DNA of 64,000 nt, taken from Arachnopeziza araneosa. Taxonomy: Eukaryota > Ascomycota > Leotiomycetes > Helotiales > Arachnopezizaceae. The DNA lies in contig QYAI01000002.1 in NCBI GenBank assembly GCA_003988855.1, positions 148,341 to 212,340 on the forward strand, read 5' to 3'. The position numbers and the translations under genes were made by a program. The notes below the pieces were generated by a model, which was not told the origin of the DNA, ran no database searches, and saw nothing but the letters and a program-made list of their open reading frames with translations. This document shows positions 57,777 to 64,000 of the stretch, one piece after another (the first letter of the stretch is position 1; each line of letters starts with the position of its first letter).

Positions 57777-59318
57777 TTTGAGTAGGGTTGGCGAGAGAGA
57801 TAATTTTTCGCGAAATGAACATCATGGCTCGGGTCACTGATGTCATTGCAGCGTCGGTAAAATAAATGCATTAAATTTACACATTGTCCAGGGTATTGGA
57901 TTCCGCTCCTGCTAGCATTATGCAGTAATTGCGGAGTTCGATTCTCTTTCTTTGTTCTTGAGCAATATAATCTAATTTCTCTCGTGAGCACACTTTCTCT
58001 CCCTTCTCAGTCAAGTTGGTCCTGGCAAGGTTAAGCTCGGAGTAACCCCTCTAGTTACCATAAGCTTATCCTAGTCACTGGAAAGTTTGCATAAATGCCT
58101 CTGCTGTTCGGAAGAAACGGGTCGGACGTCAAGAGCGGGTATGTGCTGTCTAATCCTCCGAGGTTGGTGGTAATGCGGGGCCGTGATCCTACGAGGATTG
58201 CAAGAGCAATCCGATTCTCTCATCCAGTTCGAGCTCGAAAAGGAGCGGAATTTGCAGACCGACTCGGCTTCAAAGCCAGGGAGAAACCTGTTCCTTCCGA
58301 CGTGTGCATGTGATGAACTGCTTTTCGTTCTCAATTTGGTGTGGATGAGGCTTTTAGCCATTGCTCCTAGAGTATTGACAGCTGGACCAGGAGACTAGGC
58401 ACTGGCAGCCCAAAAATTGGGTCCTACAAGATGATTGTTCGTCAGATCGGTCCCTGGCGGTGTGGGCGGCTTTTGGTCACCGCAACTTCGACGTGGAGAT
58501 GCGAGGGAGGATTCCAAGGGATATCAGCATGAGGAGCATTTAAGAGGATGTGAAGGAGGATTTGTGACATTCTTGTCTGCCGATGCAAAGCTGTTCAGGC
58601 AAGGGCGGCATGCGATGCAAGATCTGAAGCCTCAATGCACATCGGCGCGAAAAGCAAAAACATGCTGGACCACGACTCGCGTGACAAGTGACCAGAATGG
58701 ATCGGTTTTCCTGCTGTCCAGGGCGAGTTGAGGCATTTGGAACCCCCAACAGCCACCTGCAGGCAGCGCTGAAAGGGTCAGCGGAGGGCCCACGTGAGGC
58801 TGTAGGGGAAGATTGCATCGCAACGCTGACCCGCGCCCACGAGTTTCACGAGCTCGCAGATGGAGTGTGTTCCTCTCTGCCTAGGGACGCGGATTGTGTT
58901 GATATGGGTCGTGTGAAGTGACCTACAGTACGGAGTAGTGTACGGTACTTTCAACGGCTGGCTTGTGCCTGCTCGCACCGACTTCCAGATCGGGGGATGG
59001 AACCAGACTCTCGGAGAAGTCGTTGGCGCCGGGAGGAATCGCAACATCGCAAAGCGAGCCGTGCCATCCCAGGATGTGCCCGTCTTTTAAAAGCAATCCC
59101 TGCCTGGTGTGCAATCACCCCAGACTCCGACACGACTGGAGTGTCGACAGCACATCAATCGCGCTTGTGTGCCAAACCGCCGAAGAAAGTGGTTGGTTGC
59201 CCTGGGTCGGTGAGCTGGGATGGGCTGGAGATGATCAGCTTTGGTTTGCAGAGACGGAGCAGGGAAGAAGAGGGAGAGAAATGCACCAACGAATGAAGGA
59301 AAGAAACGAGTGAAGGAG

Positions 59319-59352
59319 AAAAAAAAGAAAGAAAGAAAGAAAGAAAGAAAAA
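59319..59352. repeat. (AAAG)n microsatellite
   Basis: Tandem GAAA units following an A-run; intergenic. Confidence 0.85.
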
Positions 59353-59625
59353 CCTGATCAGGATGTGGAGGATGAGCAGTATGCGGCCCTCACCGATGCC
59401 TCTTCAGCCACACGACCATCCCGCCGGGAGTCACAGCTGCTGTCACACTGATAGTGCGTGCGCTGGCCAGAAGAAAAAAAAGGGAAAGGGCAGTTGGGGG
59501 GACCAGCGCTTGCCAAACAAACTGCTGGATCCACTTTTGACCCCCAATTGGGCTGGAAATCTCCAAGGCGTCCTCCACTCTTCTTCTTCCTGCACTTTTC
59601 TTCTCTACACCTCTTTTCCTGCTTC

Positions 59626-59649
59626 TTCTGTTTCTACTTCTTCTGTTTC

Positions 59650-59681
<32 letters not shown>

Positions 59682-59727
59682 CCTCCTCCTCCTCCTCCTC
59701 CTCCTCCTCCCCCCCTCCTCCTCTCAA
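59626..59727. repeat. TTC/TCC trinucleotide repeat tract
   Basis: Tandem CTT units run into tandem CCT units and a short C-run, all pyrimidine on the plus strand. The tract sits about 400-500 bp before the receptor start codon. Confidence 0.85.
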
Positions 59728-60119
59728 CACACAACCACAGATCCCTACCAGCACACTCGTGGTCCTTGGAAAGCTTGCCTGGCTTCGTGCCCTCCTCCCA
59801 CGTCACAACAGCCTGCCGAGTTAACCGCCCAAGGCTCATTCATCAGACTGCATACCCTCCGACCACAACATCTTCCAGCCTCAGGAAAGCAGAAATCTGT
59901 TCACATATCAGTCAGCCAACACAGCGTGACACTCCTCAATCCAACTTTGTGTCAATCTTAGAGCCATATCTCGCTACTTGCTGTGCTGACCCTCGACGTC
60001 ACTGGGCATTGTTGGACGATGGTTAGGTTACGAGGCAGGCACAAACCTTTACCATAAATCAGCTGTGATTCTGTCCATGGGCTCAGACGTCCATATTTGA
60101 AATCTATTCACACATCACA

Positions 60120-62123
60120 ATGGCTCCCCACTCCTCAGGCTCTCTTCCTGGCTCCAGGAGTCAGCTTGAATCGAGACATCTGGGTAGCAACGGCACCATC
60201 ACACCAGAGTATACCCAGTCCCAAGAAAATATCCTAGAAATCCTCGCCCTGGTTTTTGCAACAGTCAGTGTTGCTTCTGCCATTCTTGCGTTCTACTGGT
60301 TTATGAAGATGCGGAGGAGCTTCAGACATGAGTAAGCTTTCATCTAGTAACACGAGTACCTGCTTAGAACTTAACATACCACAGCCTCATCATGCTGCTT
60401 ATTCAAAGCGATATGTTCAAAGCGCTGTGGTTTATGATCTACCCTATTGTTGTCTTCTCTCATGGCCCCGTACCAAACGATTCCACCTTCTGTCAAGTAA
60501 ATGGCTTCTTTCTCTCAGTGGGCATTGAATCGTCAGGTTGGTCCATACTTCCCAACCAAGAATACGATCCTGATCATAGTAGATATTGCCGTCCTCATGA
60601 TCGCCATACACTCGGCATTGTATATATTCCGCTCAAAGGGGTCTAATGGCGAGGGTGGGCTATACCCGTACCGTCGTATTGCTTACGCAATCTGGTTCTT
60701 CTTTCCCATCCTGATGGCGAGTCTGGCATTTGTCAACAATGGCAACTCTTTTACTACAGAAGGTACATATTGCTATCTCCCGGTTCGCCCGTTCTGGTAC
60801 CGACTCGCCCTGGCGTGGATCCCTCGATATCTAATTTTTATCGTCATTCTCGGTATTTACTTATCCATATATTACTATGTCCGTTACAAACAGAATGGGT
60901 TCAACGAAGCCGAAAGACGATTTTCAGTTCCATCTAAGCCACTGATCGAACAACACCAAAAGCAGCTGAGGCGCCACACAGTTCCCCCTACGCCGACGCT
61001 GGCTTGCCATGGCCTGATCTCAGAATCTCCAGAACCGGGGAGAGAGCCAGAAAAGATACAAGAACCTGCTATACCACCCGACACATATAAACCTAGCAGA
61101 TCTAAGTCGAATGCAGGCGCGCATCGGTTCATGTTAGCCAGCATTGTAACAATAAACAATGAGTCTCCAACACCTCCGTCTGAACCTTCCATTATCGACG
61201 CCGACTCTTTCACCAGTCCATCAACACCTCAACCTCTTCCTCGCTTCGTGATGGCTACCTCTCCCCGCTCCGTTGGATCTGTCGAGTCGGAGCTCCCTCT
61301 TGACTCTCGAGCAACGTCATGGCAGGATGGATTCGTGACACGATATTCGCCCCCAACAAGCGGACCCGCAAGTCACCAGCATTCAATCGTCGATATATTC
61401 ACCGTGTTACGCCACCAGCCTAATTCATCGAATATCTCAACTCCAGTATCCCCTCTCCAACTCATCAATTCAAGAGGCCAGACCTTCATGGAGGCCGAGA
61501 TGCTACGTACTCGGGACAAGATTCGGAGACAGTTGCGTTTTCTTTTCATTTATCCTTTAGTGTATATCGGAATGTGGATTCTCCCCTTCGTATCTCACGT
61601 CCTTCAGTACGACGATAGATTTGCAGTCAACCCACCGTTCGGCCTAACTTGCATAACAACAATCTCGATTTGTGCGCAAGCCGCAGTCGACTGCTGGCTC
61701 TTCTCAACACGCGAAAAGCCATGGCGACATATCCCTGGCACCAAAGGAGGGTTTTGGGAGAGTCTAAAGTTCTGGACGGGCTGGAAGGGACATGATAAGA
61801 GAAGAGTCATTCACGGGCCTGGAAAGACCAGGGAAGAGATGGTTCGAGAGGCGAGGGCTGCTTATAGAAGACGTGATCAAGAGATAGCCCAGAGAAGGAC
61901 GGAGACGGAATCTCCGAATAACTTTATGGAGAGTAGACGGGGTGAGCGAAGCTGGTGGGATGTTGATGGCGCTGGTGAGAACATGAGTCCACTAGTCGAG
62001 GAATCGAACCCGATGGAAGATGTTGAGATTAGTGACGAGGAGTCTCGTTCGGATGGCTCGACAACTTTGAAAGAGTCGGACACTACCCTTTCCGGAGACA
62101 CAAATCACGAGAGAAGACCGTAA
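60120..62123 (+). CDS. G protein-coupled receptor, Git3/GPR1 (nutrient-sensing) type
   Basis: Three exons (60120-60331, 60385-60536, 60580-62123) give 635 residues; introns are 53 and 43 bp. Seven membrane segments fit: helix 1 near residues 38-62 (ILEILALVFATVSVASAILA), helix 2 with LIMLLIQSDMFKALWFMIY, and helices 3-5 up to residue about 265 (RYLIFIVILGIYLSIYYYV). A large Ser/Pro-rich third cytosolic loop of about 220 residues follows. The final two helices come after RTRDKIRRQLRFLFIYPLVY, which matches the conserved GPR1/Gpa2 C-terminal block. Related receptors (yeast Gpr1, Schizosaccharomyces Git3, Neurospora GPR-4) respond to sugars or amino acids and act through a G-alpha and cAMP. The ligand here is unknown. 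Confidence 0.92.
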
Positions 62124-62504
62124 ATACATGGATACCGGCAATGGGCAAGGCACAGGCATATATGGGATCAGGCATTTTTGATGGCAATCGGTTATGGCGT
62201 TTTGGATGAACTAGAAATTCATGGCAGGCAAGGGCATGAGATACCACGGGTGCATTGCATTTGCATTGGGTTAGGAACTTTGGTTTTGAGGTTTCAAACA
62301 ATCACCTCGGTTTAGCGTAATATATAAATGTAGATACCCACAGAGGGACATAAGCTCCCTAACTATAAAGTAAATTTTTTTGACAAAGATATCCTTCGAT
62401 ACTAATACTGTATTTTCTAAACCTGAATCTTTATGTACTCATCATATGCACCGCCAGTGTTTACTACGCCTCCTTTTTGTTCCCTCTGTTCGATAGTCCA
62501 GCAC
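62124..62504. other. Intergenic between convergent genes
   Basis: About 380 bp of 3' flanking DNA for the receptor and the MFS transporter. No gene seen. Confidence 0.4.
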
Positions 62505-64000
62505 TTACTTCCTCTCTCCTAACCTCGGTAGCTTTAATGGGAGGGTAATTAACACAGTGATTACACTTAAAACTACTGCCCCCACGAATGTCACCCTCAA
62601 TGCCTGCGCATAGCTATCCACCACCATCTGTTCCTCCAGTCAGTATAAATTCTTGAATAAATCTAGGTGAGAAGAATCAAGTTCAAAGCTCGTGCATACA
62701 ACGACAAATCCGAAGCAAGAAGAAATAAGAAAAGGAAAAAATGGAAAACCATACCTCTCTGTAAACCCCATCCAAGAATCTGATAGCCTGAACACTCTTC
62801 CTCACCTGCTGAATAACACTTTCCGCATCTGGCCCAACGACGTTGATCGATAAGTAGTGGTATAAAGCGTTTTGCAGTACAAGAGACGAGAGCGCAACGC
62901 CGAAAACCATACCGATGGAGCGCCAGAGGATGAGCGTTGATGTTACGACGGCTTGTTCGGCTTGTGGGGAAACGGCGAGGACGGCCATGAATGTGGCTGG
63001 GAACACTGTTCCTGGTTAGCATTTTGCTGCTAGATGGGAGTGGTAAAAGTGGAAATTGAAGAATGAAGAAGGAGGAAACGTACAGAATCCTTGACCTATG
63101 CTAGATGGGATGATAAAGAGTAGGTATGCCCAGTCTGGAAGACCGCGCTGCAGGCATGATAAAGCTGTTGTACCGATGACGAGGAATATTACACCGAGCA
63201 CCAATAGCCATTTTGTTTGTTTAGTCCATACTATGAGGAATCCTGTTGCGGTTCCTATGCTAGAAGCAGCAATAGAGGGGACTACAAGACGGAGCCCTGA
63301 ACTGGTTGCGCTCTCGAGGAGGACAGCTTGAAAGTAAAGAGGAATGTTGAAGGTTACGGCGTTGGCGATGATCGCTCCGATGCTGTTCCCCAGGATGAGT
63401 CCGGCGCGTGGGTTACGAATGATGAGTTTGAGAGGCATGATGGGAAGGTCGACTTTGGATTCAACGTATATAAAGGTGGGGAAGGCGAAGGCAAAAAAGA
63501 TGAGAGAGGATATAACTATTGGGTGAGACCAAGGATAGACGTTTCCTCCGAGATTCTAGATTTTTTGTTAGTAACGCAACGGGGAAACGGGAAATCTCGC
63601 TTACAAGTCCAAGAATCAAAGAGGTGATGGATGTTGTCAGGAGAAATGACCCTTTGAAGTCAAACACCTTCATTGCTTCCAGCAGAGTCTTTTTCTCCAC
63701 ACCTTCAGATAATCCTAATTTCCGAGGAACTGTAAAGACAGCAATGCCTAGACAGATAATCAAGAAAGGAACTTGAATTCCAAACTCCCACCTCCAACCA
63801 AGAGAATCAGCAATAGCACCACCTAGAGCTGCTCCTGCGGCTGAGCCAACCCCGAAAATAATATTTATGTACGATTGATAAATTCCACGAATCTGTATTG
63901 GAACTAGATCGCTCGTGATAATTGACCCCATACTTAACATTCCTCCAGCACCAAGTCCACATAAAGCTCTTGCAAGGATGAAACTTGTCATGCTCTGGGC
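62505..64000 (-). CDS. MFS transporter, drug/sugar-type (partial, 5' end beyond the window)
   Basis: The readable exons on the minus strand are 64000-63605, 63555-63084, 63005-62755 and 62627-62505, ending in a TAA. They give about 413 residues, so roughly the first 100-150 residues lie outside. Visible motifs include ILARALCGLGAGGMLSMGSI, then SDLVPIQIRGIYQSYINIIF, then AAGAALGGAIADSLGWRWEF. This is the order of 14-helix multidrug (DHA2-type) transporters, with the motif-C-like glycine pattern. The C-terminal helices follow (AEQAVVTSTLILWRSIGMVFG, with an Asp/Arg-rich loop, and a last helix). The final intron is 127 bp. Drug or metabolite export at the plasma or vacuolar membrane is likely; the substrate is unknown. 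Confidence 0.88.

Larger units (their letters stand above)
57777..60119. other. Long 2.3-kb upstream region of the receptor gene
   Basis: No supported gene. It contains an (AAAG)n tract near 59319-59352 and a long pyrimidine tract with TTC and TCC repeats near 59626-59727. The right part is probably the 5' leader of the receptor mRNA. Open frames such as 59363-59824 are mostly translations of these simple repeats. Confidence 0.5.

Noticed and set aside
59363..59961. Overlapping open frames of 149-167 residues over the TTC/TCC tract
   Set aside because: Their translations are runs of Ser, Phe, Leu, Gly or Arg produced by the simple repeats.
1..64000. CRISPR arrays, bacterial operons, prophage or insertion sequences
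   Set aside because: The window is fungal nuclear DNA; no regularly spaced repeats, ribosome-binding sites or transposase genes were seen.

Overview
The window is nuclear DNA of a filamentous ascomycete (Pezizomycotina). Genes lie on both strands at about one per 2-3 kb. Almost all are split by short introns, mostly 43-60 bp, with GTAAGT-like donors and CTAAC-like branch sites. There are no operons, ribosome-binding sites or CRISPR arrays. The gene content (a PRO1/NosA-like regulator, a HET-C2-type glycolipid transfer protein, a Git3/GPR1-type receptor, a 2EXR protein) is typical of filamentous fungi. Leotiomycetes is possible, but that is an impression rather than a demonstration. Start codons and splice sites below were read by hand and checked for reading-frame continuity.

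Layout, left to right. 0-4.2 kb: a long upstream region and a Zn2Cys6 regulator. 4.9-6.0 kb: relic of an MFS transporter and a small membrane ORF. 7.0-10.6 kb: POP4 (RNase P/MRP), divergent from a PlsB/GNPAT-type acyltransferase. 11.2-12.1 kb: a secreted class 2 lipase. 13-15.2 kb: an unrecognised 716-residue protein. 15.2-18.9 kb: a gene-poor stretch with tandem palindromes and a tRNA-like sequence. 18.9-21.9 kb: FIP1, divergent from NUP49. 22.5-25.4 kb: a SHOC1/Zip2-like XPF-family protein. 25.5-27.0 kb: a WRAP53/Swt21-like WD protein. 27.7-31.0 kb: an unrecognised Cys-rich, Pro/Gln-rich protein. 33.4-34.9 kb: a Mep2-type ammonium transporter. 35.5-37.5 kb: glutaminyl-tRNA synthetase. 37.8-38.9 kb: a macro-domain protein. 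39.4-41.0 kb: a METTL16-like RNA methyltransferase. 41.5-42.7 kb: a 2EXR protein. 43.0-43.8 kb: a glycolipid transfer protein. 44.3-48.4 kb: a sugar permease and a secreted alpha-galactosidase in tandem. 49.5-50.2 kb: GNA1. 50.6-52.0 kb: a multi-span membrane protein. 52.6-53.2 kb: a MAPEG protein. 54.0-55.3 kb: a putative GPI-anchored Cys-rich protein. 56.5-57.8 kb: an exopolyphosphatase with a GC-AG intron. 60.1-62.1 kb: a Git3/GPR1-type receptor. 62.5 kb to the right edge: an MFS drug transporter whose 5' end lies beyond the window.

Most genes are housekeeping, with a notable density of RNA-related functions (POP4, FIP1, NUP49, WRAP53-like, GlnRS, METTL16-like). That density may be coincidence. 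The clearest functional pairing is alpha-galactosidase plus alpha-glucoside-type permease. Nutrient sensing and uptake is represented by the Mep2-type transporter (with GATA motifs in its promoter) and the Git3-type receptor. No wholly new multigene system is evident. The best leads are the Cys-rich 1023-residue protein, the SHOC1/Zip2-like protein, the GC-AG intron, the tRNA-like relics and the tandem palindromes.
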